A stretch of 64,000 bases of DNA, taken from the NCBI GenBank assembly GCA_947685225.1, contig CANTUV010000008.1:42219501-42283500 (forward strand). The letters are read 5' to 3'. Below are positions 48,978 to 61,752 of this stretch, in pieces. Positions within the stretch are counted from its first letter, which is position 1. The number at the start of each line of letters is the position of its first letter. Source of the stretch: Garcia nutans. Lineage: Eukaryota; Streptophyta; Magnoliopsida; Malpighiales; Euphorbiaceae. A model generated the notes under the pieces. That model was not told the origin of the DNA. It made no database searches and saw only the letters and a program-made list of their open reading frames with translations. The position numbers and the translations under genes were made by a program.

Positions 48978-49537
48978 GTGAGCGGGGATTTTTTCCCCCA
49001 CTCCCAGTGGAATGGTTCTTGCGACTTCGACACTGTTTAGGCTCGGGGCCTTAGAGAACATGGACCTAAGTCCGAAGAAAATGGAGTCGCCACTCGGACA
49101 GGCTAGGAAAAAGAAAGGGGTGGATGACTCAATTCCTAAGGAATCCCCAACCCCCTAATGGGTTTGGAAAGTTGGGTACGTGTGGGGAAGGTGAGAAATG
49201 GCCCAACACTCTCAAAATGCCCGGTTCATTGGAAACCGGCCTCCTTTACAGGTCTTAATATTATAAAATTCTTAAGTATAATAATATCATCCATATTACA
49301 TGCAACAATTGAAAGAAAGCATCATTACATTAAAATCAAAATAATGTCCAAGCAAGATAAATAAATGGACACCCATCCGAAGATGGAAACATGCCCTTAC
49401 ATAATCCATGCCTAAATAGGACACCCACTGAAAGGTAGAAACATGTCCTTTACATTGGTCTAAAATATAAAAGCAATTTAAATTACATGATATTTAACTA
49501 ATGAGGTACCCACAAAGTGGAAACATATCTCTTACAA
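48978..49537 (-). mobile_element. Tat-like long LTR, copy 2, left part
   Basis: Minus-strand LTR end (CTCACA) inserted in the K integrase. It holds the inverted equivalent of 1080-1633, including GGCCTTAGAGAAC and GGCCTCCTTTACAGG segments. Left flank GATTC (48973-48977) would be one copy of the duplication. Interrupted at 49538 by LARD-2. Confidence 0.85.
49533..49537 (+). repeat. Target-site duplication TACAA (left) of LARD-2
   Basis: TACAA recurs at 59120-59124. Copy 1 of the Tat-like LTR shows the empty site near 1066-1072 (minus-strand reading TTTACAACATTTGG). Confidence 0.88.
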
Positions 49538-51396
49538 AGTAACATCCGTGATTTTAGAGAAATTAAATAAGTATTTGGAGATATAAATTGTATATACTCA
49601 ATATATATATCTAGAGTATATAACATATACATATGGTATATTAATTGCATATGTTGGATTAATACATTACTTACTTAATATTTAATACACATATAAGGTA
49701 TATTTGATGTGTATATAAGATACACATTATTTGTGCATATGTGTAATATCCTAAATTTTTGAAAAATTCTAATTTTTGAAAATTTGATAAAATAAATTAT
49801 AATTTCAATGGATAAATTAAATTAATAATTTTAAATGAAAAATGAAGGGGTTTTAAATAAAAAGTGGATAATATATGCGATATATATGTAAAATATACAT
49901 AACATATAAAATGCAACACTTTTTAAAAGAAAAGTCAAAGTAAAAGGGTATTTTGGTAATTAAATCTTAGAAATTTAAAATTAATAAAATAATTCAAAAA
50001 TAAATTATTTTTGAATGGAAGAGGGAATTTAGGACTTTTAATTTATTAAATAAATAAATAATTAATTAATTATTAAATTATTTTAATATATATATGGTTT
50101 AAAATTAAAGGGTGAAAGGAATGAGAAAAAAAAATAAATTCTTTTTCTCCTTCTTTCCTTCAAGGCCAAATTTCATGGCTTCAAGAGAGGGATTTGCTTC
50201 TTCCATACTCCAAAAATTGAAGAGATTTTAAGGATTCAAGTAGAGTTTTAGAAGTTTCTTCATCAATTGGTAAACTTTCTTACCAAATTTTCAAATTCTA
50301 TAGAAAAGTATGTTATGTAAATTTTAGAATTCTATAGTAGCATGATTTAATTGCTTAATTGGATATGAATGAAGTTGTTTTGATTTGTTATTAATGATTT
50401 TAAGGTTGGATTAAAGAAATGGTTGAGTTTGGGTAAGATTGGTGAAGAGAGAGAATTTAGGGTTATGTAATTTTTGGGGTTTTGAAATCATGGTTTTTAA
50501 TTATGTAAATTGATTCCAAATGAGTTGTTTTGATACATAAACAAGTATTTTAAAGTCAAATATTGGATTTGGTTGGAGTTTGAGAATGGAAGTGGAGATT
50601 TAGGGTTTTGGAAAAGTGATTTTCCAAAGTGGTTGAATTGTGTGATTTTATTTGTTTAAGCATGTTATTTAGTGTTAAAAGTGATGAATATAAGCTTGAA
50701 ATGAGTAATGAATTGTGCTGGAATGGAAAACCTTCAATGGGGGAAGGTTATGCCATTTTTGAGATTTTGTGTATAAGAGTGTATTGTTATAATGTAAATG
50801 ATTTAAATGTATTAAAATATGTTTTTAATGATATTAATAAACTTAAAACACTAATTTAAATGGCTTGATATGGTTTTTCAAAGTTAAAGTGAGGTGAAGA
50901 TTAATTTTGGGATTTGGTTTAGAGTGATGTTTAATTATGGTTTGATGTTGGGAATACCTTAGAATATGATATTAAATGATTATGTATGATCACATTTGGT
51001 ATAGGCATTGAGGGAGGTTGATTTGCTTCATCCAAGTGGTGAAGGGCAAGTTGGAAGGATAGGATTGGAGTTTGTATTAAGCTTGCTTTGGGTTGCTAGT
51101 AGAGGTATGTACAAACTTTGAATATAATGTTTATATTTGCATGACATTTGGACTTAACACATTTTGATTGAAAAATGTGTTAAGCTACTTGGTTCATTGA
51201 TTGAGTATGAATAATGTGCTATGATATTTGTAATGTCATATATGTATTAAATGCAATGTGAAAAGCAATTGATAATGCCTAAATTGTGTAAAGTGTGAAA
51301 TATGCATATTATGTAAAAATACCCAAAGTAATTGGGTAATGTGTTGTGATTGCAAAATTGAGATATGTGGAATAATGAAATGAATTGATATTGATA

Positions 51397-51475
51397 AAAA
51401 TGAGAAAAAAAATGAGAAAAGTGAGAAAAATGAGAAAGATGTGAAAAATGAGAAAAATGAGAAAAAAAAACGTGT
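51397..51475 (+). repeat. GAGAAAAAT short tandem repeat (5' LTR)
   Basis: About eight imperfect 10-bp units; the 3' LTR has fewer (57786-57850). Confidence 0.8.
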
Positions 51476-52093
51476 GAAAATAAGGCAATGAGCCTAGTTT
51501 GATTATGAGAAATAAAATGAGAAATGAATTGTGAAATATTTGATAATGAGATAAATGAATTAATTGTGTGCCTAGTATGTTATTCAATTTTCAGAGTTCT
51601 GGGTTTGACGGCATGCCTATAAATTGCTGGGCAGGTGAAAAGACCGGGTCGTAAGCCAAGCCCAGCTGATAAATGATAAATATGATGTTTTTGGGGTGAA
51701 AAGACTGGGTCGTAAGCCTCAAAAACTGTAGCAGTCTAGCCAGGTTGAGGACCAAGATATTGGAGCCTAAGGGTCTAGCCGGGTTGAGGTCCAAGAGACT
51801 GGGGCTGTTACATTATCCATGGATATATATATTGCCTACGGGCTAGACACATGGTGTCATTATGGACCAAAACAGTAACTCTGAAATTTGAATAGCATAT
51901 TAAATCCTTTTTGGGCCCATGCTTGTCTTTGCTTTAATGTGAATTATGAATTGTGATATAATTGAGCAATATAATGTTATGAGTTGTGAGTATGAAATAT
52001 TTGAAAAATATAAGAAAGTAAAATGATGTGACCTCTATATGCATTGTGCATTGGCATTATTTTACATTTTTATTATTATCAAAGTTTGTACTA

Positions 52094-52130
52094 CTAGGCT
52101 TCGGCTTAGCGCGATTGTAATTCGTCGCGC
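52094..52130 (+). other. Paired hairpins in LARD-2 5' LTR
   Basis: CTAGGC-TTCG-GCTTAG (one G:T pair, TTCG loop), then GCGCGA with TCGCGC. The 3' LTR copy at 58471-58507 keeps the pairing (CGCGAT with ATCGCG). Confidence 0.7.
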
Positions 52131-52735
52131 AGATGTCATGGACGTTTTAGTAGAGCCGGAGAGTTTTACTAGACCTGATATGGGTCTAGGTCTATATTTA
52201 TTGAGCTTGAAGAGTTGTTTTGGGTACATCAAGATCAGAGCCAGTTGCCAGCATGTACATTTTTGATATTATGTATGTTATGATATGTTTTTGAAGAATA
52301 TATTGTAAATTGTAAAGAATGATTTGAATAATTTTTTTAAGATGAGATTTTATATATAATGTTGATATATATATACCTATATATAAGTATTTTGAGAAAA
52401 TATGGAGAAATTGAGAAGTATTGGTGAATTGATTTTATTTGGAGTGTTTGTTTTATGCAGGTTATGTTTTGTTGAATTTTGGAAACGTTCAAATTACGAA
52501 CAAAACTTTGGCTAATTTTTCCCAGAGATTTTCATATAAAATATTTATTTTGGATTCCTATAACAAGCAAAGAATATTTATATACTATTTATTTTATATA
52601 TTAGTATTTGAAATCTTAAAACAGAAATGTAAATTTTTTTATTAAATCGATCTGTGATATTTTTATACCGTATATGTGTATTTTACATATGTTGAAAATA
52701 TGTATTGTACGTATATAGGGTATAAGGGTGTTACA

Positions 52736-55700
52736 TTTATTTTGGTATCAGAGCCTAGGTTTGAGGTTCTCGACCTAGATTGGATGATAGAGAGAAAATT
52801 GGAATAAAAAAATGATTTTTCAATTGTAATGCATGAATTGGCACTGGTAATTTATCTGATCGCTGATGTGGTAATGTCCATTTGATATAATGGATATGAG
52901 TTGAGATGGTATCTGGGTTGCATAAATTAGAGTGGCGCGTTGAAAACGTCATTCTAGAGATTATAGATTAAGAATTTTTGGAAATTTTATTTGAAATTTA
53001 AAATTTATAGCTGATTCAATTGATGAATAAGTGAAATTAGAAAAACAATCTAGTAAATAATTTAAGATATAAAAATAAAAAATTTGAGAAATGAGCATGA
53101 TAGTTACAGAAAATTTTATAGATGTACTACAAAGTGATAATGTCTAAATTGTTGGACAAATCTAGAAATGTTGGATGAGTTTGAACATTTAATAGAAAGT
53201 TTTTCTATATGTTAGAATCCAAATGTATAAAATTTTATAAATTTTAAAGATGGATCTCTAATTAAGAAAAATAAAAGAACACAGATTGTTGGAGAAATTT
53301 CAGCAACTCAGAATCTATAGAAATTGAAAACAAAATAAATCTAGAAACTATGGTAAACCAACCCAGAAAAATCTAAACATTTACAAAAAAATATCATATG
53401 TATTCCTATAACATATGGTTAAAATTTCATGAATTTTTATTAAGGTTTGATACCTGAAAAAAATGGACAACCGGGTGCTGCCAGAGAAATTATTAAAGAG
53501 ACAGATTCTCTGATTTTGGAAGATTTAATTTTTAAATATATTAAATCAACTTGGAAAAATCTAAAACTTTAAATATAAGTCCATATATGTGTCAAGTGCA
53601 CATGGATAAAAGTTTACAATCTTTTATAAAGAATTGGTAAGGATTATAAAAATTAAAAGTGAGATTGACATGAAACTGAGGAAGTCATGCAGTTTTGTGT
53701 AAGTAAGTAATAAATTAATTTTATGAGATAAATGAATGAAAAAAATTATAAAAAATTATATGCATATGGGTATAAGTGTAGAAGGAATATGGAGCTTTTA
53801 ATAATTTTCAACAAAGAGTTCATAAGTAAAATCAAAGAGTGAAATCATATATGATAGCGAATTATTTATTATGGAACAATGATGCATAATTTAGGGTTGA
53901 GTGTGTAAAATTAAAGTATCTAAATAGATAATGTTAATTAGTGTAAGGAAATGAATTAGTGTTGTTTAAAAGTAAATGTTATGATCTTAAGATTGAGAAT
54001 GTGATATGGGTGAGATTTGGTGAGGTTCATGTTGTTGGTTGCATTATATGAAATTTGAATTTTTGAATTAGGTTTCCATAATTGTGAAAGTGATGTGTTT
54101 TGATGTTATATTAATATAAAAATAATGTTTATAAAGTTAGCTCTTGAAAGTGAGATTAATAGAATGATGTTTAAGTAAAATAGTAAATTGAAAATTTAGA
54201 GTTGTAAGGGAATTTCGATGAGGATTGTTTAGATATTGATAGTTTAATGTTTAATAAGCATGGGAGTAATTTTGAATGAGTAATGTTACTTATAAAAGAA
54301 CAAACTAAGGTGTAATGTAGTTGATAATATATAAATTTATATGAAATAAAGGGAAATGATTAAGCAAGTGAAAATGAGTTACTTTAGTTAATTGAATTGG
54401 AAATAATGAAAATGGATATGAAAGGTGTGATCAATGCAAAAAAAAAAAGAATGAAAATTTTTATAAGAGATAGATTAGAAATGGAGTAATGAATGGAAAT
54501 TGTGCAAATTAGCATATGAACGAATGTGTATATGTAAGAGATGTTAATGATAATATTGTTTAAACATGTGTTAGGCTAATGATGATCAAGTAATCAAGAG
54601 TAAATTGCTTTGAAACAGAGCTAAAACGTGTTAACTTTTTGTGTATCAAATGATTAGAAAATGAATATGTGATTTTTGCGATACGAACTTAACATTGTGA
54701 TTGGAAATGTTTGAAGAAGAATGATAGAAGGACAGTATTTATTTATAAGCCACGGATGTGACCATTATTATGGCATGACCGTTGGATAGTTTTTGTGAGA
54801 TTGATAGTTATACTTCAAGAAACATGGTCAAGACTTATGGTTTGCATAGTTGTATCTTATAATTTTATACTAGAAATTTGTTTATAATTATAGAAAGTGT
54901 GGAAACATAAGAGAATTGTAAAAATATGATGAGCTTTAAATGATGTATAAGAAAAGTGATTTGTGTAAATAAGGTAACTATAAGAAATGTGAGAAAATCG
55001 TAAATGAAAGGAATTATGAAATGTGAGTAAGAGTTATAATAAATGTGTTTGAAAGTGGTATAAAATGAATAAGTTGATGAAAATAATGTGTAAAGTAAAT
55101 GAGACTAGGGGAAGTGAATATTATCTGTAATGATGAATTCGAAGAGAATTAAAATTTGAGAATAAATTTGACCTAATAGAATTAGGTCATGAATTGAAAA
55201 CAGATTGGTGAATTTAAAATAGACAAAAGGTTGGTCAGAATAGAATAAGGTTGTGATGATCATATTGTGATAGTTAGATCAATTGATCCAAAATGTAATA
55301 AGTTTACAAGTATTTATTGAAATTCAATGTGTGTAGCTGTATTAAAAATATGCGAGCTATATGATAATGTGCATAATACAGCATTTTGATATGTATATGC
55401 ATATGAAAGGAGCTAAGTTATATTAGTTTCAAATAATTATAAGAGAAAAGTGTTAGTTATAGTATAATTGGAATGAATTTTAATAAGGAAATAAGATTTT
55501 ATTATTGTATAATGGTGATATTAAATTAATATGTGGTAATTGTATAAAGAGTATGATCAAAGTGAAGATGTGTAAAATTATTGTGTTAAGATAAAAGTTA
55601 TTAACATTTGAATTTAAGGTGACGAGAGTATATTTTTAAGATAATGAAGTAATCAGATATTTTGAGTGCAATAGGTGTGTGGTGTATATATATTAAGGAG

Positions 55701-55926
55701 ATGAACTAATTTTGTCTAATGATAATTCTATTGAAGATATAATAATCTGTTGTGACTGTTTGAGTAAATAGACAGTATAATGATGTGTTAGAGAATGGTA
55801 AAAAGGAAATTAATAATGAACCTAAGTGGGAGAATAGAAATTATGTAATTTGGTAAAATAATGATTTGAATGATTAATTACTATATTGGATAATTTCCAG
55901 GACGAAATTATTTAGGGGGAGAAAAT
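52736..55926 (+). other. LARD-2 internal region, non-coding
   Basis: TGGTATCAGAGC at 52743-52754, then 3.2 kb of AT-rich sequence with stops in every frame, ending GGACGAAATTATTT and the purine tract AGGGGGAGAAAA at 55914-55925. Collinear similarity to the LARD-1 interior is visible in many blocks. Confidence 0.85.
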
Positions 55927-58900
55927 TATAACATCCGTGATTTTGGAGAAATTAAATAAGTATTTGGAGATATAAATTGTACATACTCAATATATATATA
56001 TCTAGAGTATATAACATATACATATGGTATATTAATTGCATATGTTGGATTAATACATTACTTACTTAATATTTAATACACATATAAGGTATATTTTATG
56101 TGTATATAAGATACACATTACTTGTGCATATGTGTAATATCCTAAATTTTTGAAAAGTTCTAATTTTTGAAAATTTGATAAAATAAATTATAATTTAAAT
56201 GGATAAATTAAATTAATAATTTTAAATGAAAAATGAAAGGGTTTTAAATGAAAAAGTGGATAATATATGTGATATATATGTAAAATATACATAACATAAA
56301 AAGTCAACACATTTTAAAAGAAAAGTCAAAGTAAAAGGGTATTTTGGTAATTAAATCTTAGAAATTTAAAATTAATAAAATAATTCAAAAATAAATTATT
56401 TTTGAATGGAAGAGGGAATTTAGGACTTTTAATTTATTAAATAAATAATTAAATAAATAATTATTAAATTATTTTAATATATATATATGGTTTAAAATTA
56501 AAGGGTGAAAGGAAAGAGAAAAAAAAATAAAGTCTTCATCTTCTTCTTTCCTAGGCCTAATTTCATGGCTTCAAGAGAGGGATTTGCTTCTTCCATACTA
56601 CAAAAATTGAAGAGATCTTAAGGATTCAAGTGGAGTTTTAGAAGTTTCTTCATCAATTGGTAAGCTTTCTTACCAAATTTTCAAATTCTATGGAAAAGTG
56701 TGTTGTGTAAATTTTAGAATTCTATAGTAGCATGATTTAATTGCTTAATTGGATATAAATGAAGTTGTTTTGATTGGTTATTAATGATTTTAAGGTTGTA
56801 TTAAAGAAATGGTTGAGTTTGGGTAAGATTGGTGAAGAGAGAGAATTTAGGGTTACGTAATTTTTGGGGTTTTGAAATCGTGGTTTTTAATTATGTAAAT
56901 TGATTCCAAATGAGTTGTTTTGATACATAAACAAGTATTTTAAAGTCAAATATTGGATTTGGTTGGAGTTTGAGAATGGAAGTGGAGTTTTAGGGTTTTG
57001 GAAAAGTGATTTTCCAAAGTGGTTGAATTGTGTGATTTTATTTGTTTAAGCATGTTGTTTAGTGTTAAAAGTGATGAATATAAGCTTGGAATGAGTAATG
57101 GATTGTGTTGGAATGGAAAACCTTCAATGGGGGAAGGTTATGCCATTTTTGAGATTTTGTGTATAAGAGTGTATTGTTATAATGTAAATGATTTAAATGT
57201 ATTAAAATATGTTTTTAATGATATTAATAAACTTAAAACACTAATTTAAATGGCTTGATATGGTTTTTCAAAGTTAAAGTGAGGTGAAGCTTAATTTTGG
57301 GATTTGGTTTAGAGTGATGTTTAATTATGGTTTGATGTTGGGAATACCTTAGAATATGATATTAAATGATTATGTATGATCACATTTGGTATAGGCATTG
57401 AGGGAGGTTGATTTGCTTCATCCAAGTGGTGAAGGGCAAGTTGGAAGGATAGGATTGGAGGTTGTATTAAGCTTGCTTTGGGTTGCTAGTGGAGGTATGT
57501 ACAAACTTTGAATATAATGTTTATATTTGCATGACATTTGGACTTAACACATTTTGATTGAAAAATGTGTTAAGCTACTTGGTTCATTGATTGAGTATGA
57601 ATAATGTGCTATGATATTTGTAATGTCATATATGTGTTAAATGCATTGTGAAAAGCCATTGATAATGCCTAAATTGTGTAAAGTGTGAAATATGCATATT
57701 ATGTAAAAATACCCAAAGTAATTGGGTAATGTGTTGTGAATGCAAAAATGAGATATGTGGAATAATGAAATGAATTGATATTGATAAAAATGAGAAAAAA
57801 ATGAGAAAAGTGAGAAAAATGAGAAAAATGAGAAAAGTGAGAAAAAAAAATGTGAAAATAAGGCAATGAGCCTAGTTTGATTATGAGAAATAAAATGAGA
57901 AATGAATTGTGAAAGTATTTGATAATGAGATAAATGAATTAATTGTGTGCCTAGTATGTTATTCAATTTTCAGAGTTTTGGGTTTGGCGGCGTGCCTATG
58001 AATTGCTGGGCTGGTGAAAAGACCGGGTCGTAAGCCGAGCCCAGCTGATAAATGATAAATATGATATTTTTGGGGTGAAAAGACTGGGTCGTAAGCCTCA
58101 AAAACCATAGCAGTCTAGCCGGGTTGAGGACCAAGATATTGGAGCCTAGGGGTTTAGCCGGGTTGAGGTCCAAGAGACTGGGGCTGTTACATTATCCATG
58201 GATATATATTGCCTACGGGCTAGACACATGGTGTCATTATGGACCAAAACAGTAACTCTGAAATTTGAATAGCATATTAAATCCTTTTTGGGCCCATGCT
58301 TGTCTTTGCTTTAATGCGAATTATGAATTGTGATATAATTGAGCAATATAATGTTATGAGTTGTGAGTATGAAATATTTGAAAAATATAAGAAAGTAAAA
58401 TGATGTGACCTCTATATGCATTGTTCATTGGCATTACTTTACATTTTTGTTATTATCAAAGTTTGTACTACTAGGCTTCGGCTTAGCGCGATTGTAATTC
58501 ATCGCGCAGGTGTCATGGACATTTTGGTAGAGCCGGAGAGTTTTACTAGACCTGGTCGGGTCTAGGTCTATATTTATTGAGCTTGAAGAGTTGTTTTGGG
58601 TACATCAAGATCAGAGCCAGTTGCCAACATGTACATTTTTGATATTATGTATGTTATGATATGTTTTTGAAGAATATATTGTAAATTGTAAAGAATGATT
58701 TGAATAATTTTTTTAAGATGAGATTTTATATATAATGTTGATATATATATACCTATATATAAGTATTTTGAGAAAATATGAAGAAATTGAGAAGTATTGG
58801 TGAATTGGTGAATTGATTTTATTTGGAGTGTTTGTTTTATGCAGGTTGTGTTTTGTTGAATTTTGGAAACGTTCAAATTACAAACAAAACTCTGGCGAAT

Positions 58901-59119
58901 TTTTCCCAGAGATTTTCATATAAAATATTTATTTTGGATTCCTATAACAAGCAAAGAATATTTATATACTATTTATTTTATATATTAGTATTTGAAATCT
59001 TAAACCAAAAATGTAAATTTTTTTATTAAATTGGTCTATGACATTTTTATACCGTATATGTGTATTTTACATATGCTGAAAATTTGTATTGTACGTATAT
59101 AGGGTATAAGGGTGTTACA
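55927..59119 (+). mobile_element. LARD-2 3' LTR
   Basis: 3193 bp, similar throughout to 49538-52735, with scattered base changes and small indels. Ends GGGTGTTACA at 59119 followed by TACAA. Confidence 0.92.
58471..58507 (+). other. Paired hairpins in LARD-2 3' LTR
   Basis: Same as the 5' LTR copy, with a change in the second loop. Confidence 0.7.
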
Positions 59120-59379
59120 TACAACACTTGGAAATAAAAAATAAATCGATAAAGGTAAATAACCATTCGTCATAAATAAATCATTCACCAAAGATATTAA
59201 ATATCAATCAAAATATAAACATTCATCCATGATTATTTAAATAAACCAAGCATTGAACTTAAATAAATCAAAGCATATAAAATAAATCAAAGTATATAAT
59301 GAACTACACAATCAAAGCAAATAAAGATACAAATTTGACATTTACTGTTTCCATTTAAAGTTTTTTAATATGTTTAGGG

Positions 59380-60010
59380 TTTTAGAATTTATTGATTTAA
59401 GCTACTGTAAGTTTTAAAGGAATTGAAATGGATTAAAGTTTTATAATTTAAGAGGTTGATAAAGTTCTTTGATTAACCAAATTAGTGTTTGAGGAGTGAA
59501 ATCATGAAATTAGGATTTGGATATTAAAACATTAGGTTTATGATTTACGGTTACTGGATTATTATTTTGGATTTACTTTATTGGGTTTGAATGCTTTAGG
59601 TTTATATGGTTTTAAGGTTTTAAGGATTAGGGTTTAGGAAAACTAGGGTTTACAATTTTGGTTTTGAAGGAATTAAGGTTTTAGGAAATTAGGGTTTAGA
59701 ATAATTGGTTTGAGGTTCACTGTTTTGGTTTTGAAGTTGAAGAAAATAGTTTAGGGTTTTTAAAAGCTTTTGTAAATAAGAAAAACGATTTAAGGTTTTT
59801 GGAAACAAAAGAAATAATTTAGTATTTTTGCGGACAGAAGGAATAAATTAGGGTTTTTGAGTTTTTAGGGAAAAAGAAGTATGATTTTTAGGGTTTAAGA
59901 ACGATTTAGGGTTTTTGGGAAAACAAAAGAAATGAATTAGGATTTTAGGGTTTTTGAAAATAGAGAAAATGATTTAAGGTTCTAAGGTTTAGAAAAAGTA
60001 AATTAGGGCT
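59380..60010 (-). repeat. Degenerate TTAGGGTTT repeats
   Basis: Inverted counterpart of 480-850, with about a dozen TAGGGTTT or AAGGTTTT units. Confidence 0.6.
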
Positions 60011-60292
60011 CTAAGGTTTTTAGAATCAAAGGAAAGAGTTTAATGATTCAAGGTACTGTAAAGAAAAAAGATTTGATATTCATACCTTCGTTTGTTGGTT
60101 CCACCAAAAATTACTTCTTGGATGAACAAGGACAAAGGCAAGATGGCTGCCTTTGATGGATTGATTGTTTTGTTGCTTATTCTTCTCTCAAAAAGTTCGG
60201 TTGATTTCACTAATAGAAAGAATTTTTTAAAATTTGATTGATCCAAAGTTTCTCAGTTCACTCCATTGTCCCCTTTGTGTTGTTTTTAGTCC

Positions 60293-60300
60293 TATTTATA
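60293..60300 (-). promoter_or_regulatory. TATA box of Tat-like LTR copy 2
   Basis: TATAAATA on the minus strand, about 480 bp from the LTR start. Confidence 0.55.
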
Positions 60301-60394
60301 GAAGATTCTAATGATTAATCTTAATTGTTCATGGAATATAACATTAATTAAGAAAAGAAAACCGAAACCAAATTGATGGTTTTGGAAAAAATTG

Positions 60395-60590
60395 CGTCGA
60401 AAAAATTTTGCTGGCAAAAAAAACTGCTGCGGAAAAATTTGCTGGCCAAAAAAACTATCGTGGGAACTTGCGGTCTGCGGGCTACGAAATTACCTGCTGG
60501 CCATTTCGCCCACAGGAAATTCCTGCGGGAGAAATGGCCCTGGCCATTTCGTCTGATCCCTTTTCGGCGATGAAATTTTTTGTCGCTGAT
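60395..60590 (-). promoter_or_regulatory. GC-rich block in U3
   Basis: A GC-rich island in AT-rich DNA about 100-300 bp upstream of the TATA box. It has repeated TTTGCTGGC(C/A)AAAAAAACT units (60404 and 60438 regions) and inverted AAATGGCC / GGCCATTT segments (60499-60550). Likely upstream promoter elements; function is inferred from place only. Confidence 0.4.
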
Positions 60591-60779
60591 TTTTATTTTT
60601 GTTTATTTATTTATTATTTATTATTAATTAAAAAAACTAAATACTAAAACAAATATTGTTTAATTAAGATAACACAAAAATTATTTTAGACTAATTAAAA
60701 TATATTGGACAAAACAAAAATTATTTTGGACTAATTAAAATATATTGGACCGGACTGGGTCAAAAATTAAGAGTCTACA

Positions 60780-60794
60780 GTTTGCCCCCTGCTT
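60780..60794 (-). other. Polypurine tract of the Tat-like element
   Basis: Minus strand AAGCAGGGGGCAAAC directly before TGTAGACTC. It supports the call that 60779-48978 is a 3' LTR and that the element body lies at higher coordinates. Confidence 0.65.
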
Positions 60795-60869
60795 GAATGA
60801 TCTGAGACTTTAGTAAAAGAGAGTGAAAAGCAATAAAACTCAATTTTTGAGATGGTTGAGGTTTTGGGT

Positions 60870-61445
60870 TCTAGACCCAGTTCGAGTTCTGGACTCAAGG
60901 ATAATTTTAGTTTTTGGACCTAAGGGTAATTTTAGGTTCTAAACCTAAGGATAATTTGGGTTCTGGACCCTAGCTAAGTTCTGGAATTAGAAAAGATTCT
61001 AGGTTCTAGACCTAAGGATAATTTGGGTTCTAGACCCGAGCTAAGTTCTGGACTTAGAAGAGATTCTAGGTTCTAGACCTAAGGAAAATTTGGGTTCTGG
61101 TCCCGAGCTAAGTTCTGGACTTAGAAGAGATTCTAGGTTCTCAACCTAAGGAAAATTTGGGTTCTGGACTCGAAATAAGTTCTGGACTTAGAAGCGATTC
61201 TAGGTTTTGGACCTAAGGGTAATTTGGGTTCTGGACCGGAGCTAAGTTCTAGACTTAGAAAAGATTCTAGGTTCTGGACCTAAACATAATTTGGGTTCTG
61301 GACCCGAGCTAAGTTCTGGACTTAGAAGAGATTCTAGGTTCTTGACCTAAGGGTAATTTGGGTTCTGGACCCGAGCTAAGTTCTAGACTTATGAAAGATT
61401 CTAGGTTCTGGACCCAAGAAAAATTTGGGTTCTGGACCCGAGCTA
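60870..61445 (+). repeat. 67-bp tandem repeat array
   Basis: AATTTGGG starts at 60953, 61020, 61087, 61154, 61221, 61288, 61355 and 61422, exactly 67 bp apart each time. Each unit is made of three related ~22-bp parts built on GGTTCTGGACC, GTTCTGGACTT and GGTTCTAGACCT. A less regular part precedes the array from 60870. It lies between the 3' LTR and the antisense gene. No indels over eight units suggests recent amplification or homogenisation. Confidence 0.9.
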
Positions 61446-61588
61446 ATAAAGATTTAATTATATGCAAAAAATAATTTTTTGGTTTCAAAAAGTTTGACTA
61501 ATTTTTATGCACGTCTTCTCTTTGCCCTCTACGTGTAAAAATATTTATACACAAGCAAGTATTTAAATGATTAAATTAAATAATTGAA
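61446..61588. other. Unannotated AT-rich spacer
   Basis: Sequence between the 67-bp array and the palindrome cluster. Nothing recognisable. Confidence 0.5.
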
Positions 61589-61752
61589 TTTACTATATAG
61601 TCACTATTTATACACTATTTTACTATTTATAAATAGTAACTTACTATTTATAAATAGTATTTTAGTATTGTAAATAGTAATTTACTATTCATAAATAGTA
61701 AAATTTACTGTTTATCAATAGTAAAGTTTACTATTCATGAACAGTAAACTTA
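61589..61752. repeat. Cluster of short palindromes (ACTATTTATAAATAGT type)
   Basis: About seven imperfect copies of ACTATTTATAAATAGTA, each self-complementary. The last one, TACTATTCATGAACAGTAA, keeps most of its pairing with changed bases. It lies about 140-300 bp before the PMD start codon, so it could be part of its promoter. Confidence 0.75.

Larger units (their letters stand above)
49538..52735 (+). mobile_element. LARD-2 5' LTR
   Basis: 3198 bp. Contains donor-like AGGTATGT (51103), a GAGAAAAAT 10-mer repeat (51397-51475), acceptor-like TTTTCAG (51588-51594), duplicated GGTGAAAAGACYGGGTCGTAAGCC segments (51636 and 51695), and paired hairpins at 52094. The 76-codon ORF at 50629 recurs in the 3' LTR and is not supported as a gene. 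Confidence 0.92.
49538..59119 (+). mobile_element. LARD-2: complete non-coding LTR retrotransposon
   Basis: 9582 bp: 5' LTR 49538-52735, primer site 52743, non-coding interior 52736-55926, polypurine tract 55914, 3' LTR 55927-59119, duplication TACAA. The expected LTR start TGTAACATCC is mutated to AGTAACATCC on the 5' side and TATAACATCC on the 3' side; the end GGGTGTTACA is intact. LTRs differ more than in LARD-1 (tens of changes plus copy-number changes in short repeats), so it is older. No ORF with a retroelement motif. Confidence 0.92.
59120..60779 (-). mobile_element. Tat-like long LTR, copy 2, right part
   Basis: Continues the LTR split by LARD-2. On the minus strand the LTR starts TGTAGACTC at 60779. 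It holds U3 (about 480 bp), the TATA box at 60293-60300 and the TTAGGGTTT-rich R/U5 part. Without LARD-2 the LTR is about 2.2 kb. A purine tract sits directly before it, so it is the 3' LTR of a minus-strand element whose body lies to the right. Confidence 0.82.

Noticed and set aside
50629..50859. 76-codon ORF repeated at 57019-57249
   Set aside because: Conserved only as part of the LARD-2 LTR pair; the same holds for 69-codon ORFs at 8750/16202 (D) and 95-codon ORFs at 35216/41784 (LARD-1).
60870..61445. CRISPR-like regular repeat
   Set aside because: Repeats are directly adjacent with no unique spacers, the whole 67-bp unit is repeated, and the window is plant DNA; it is a minisatellite.
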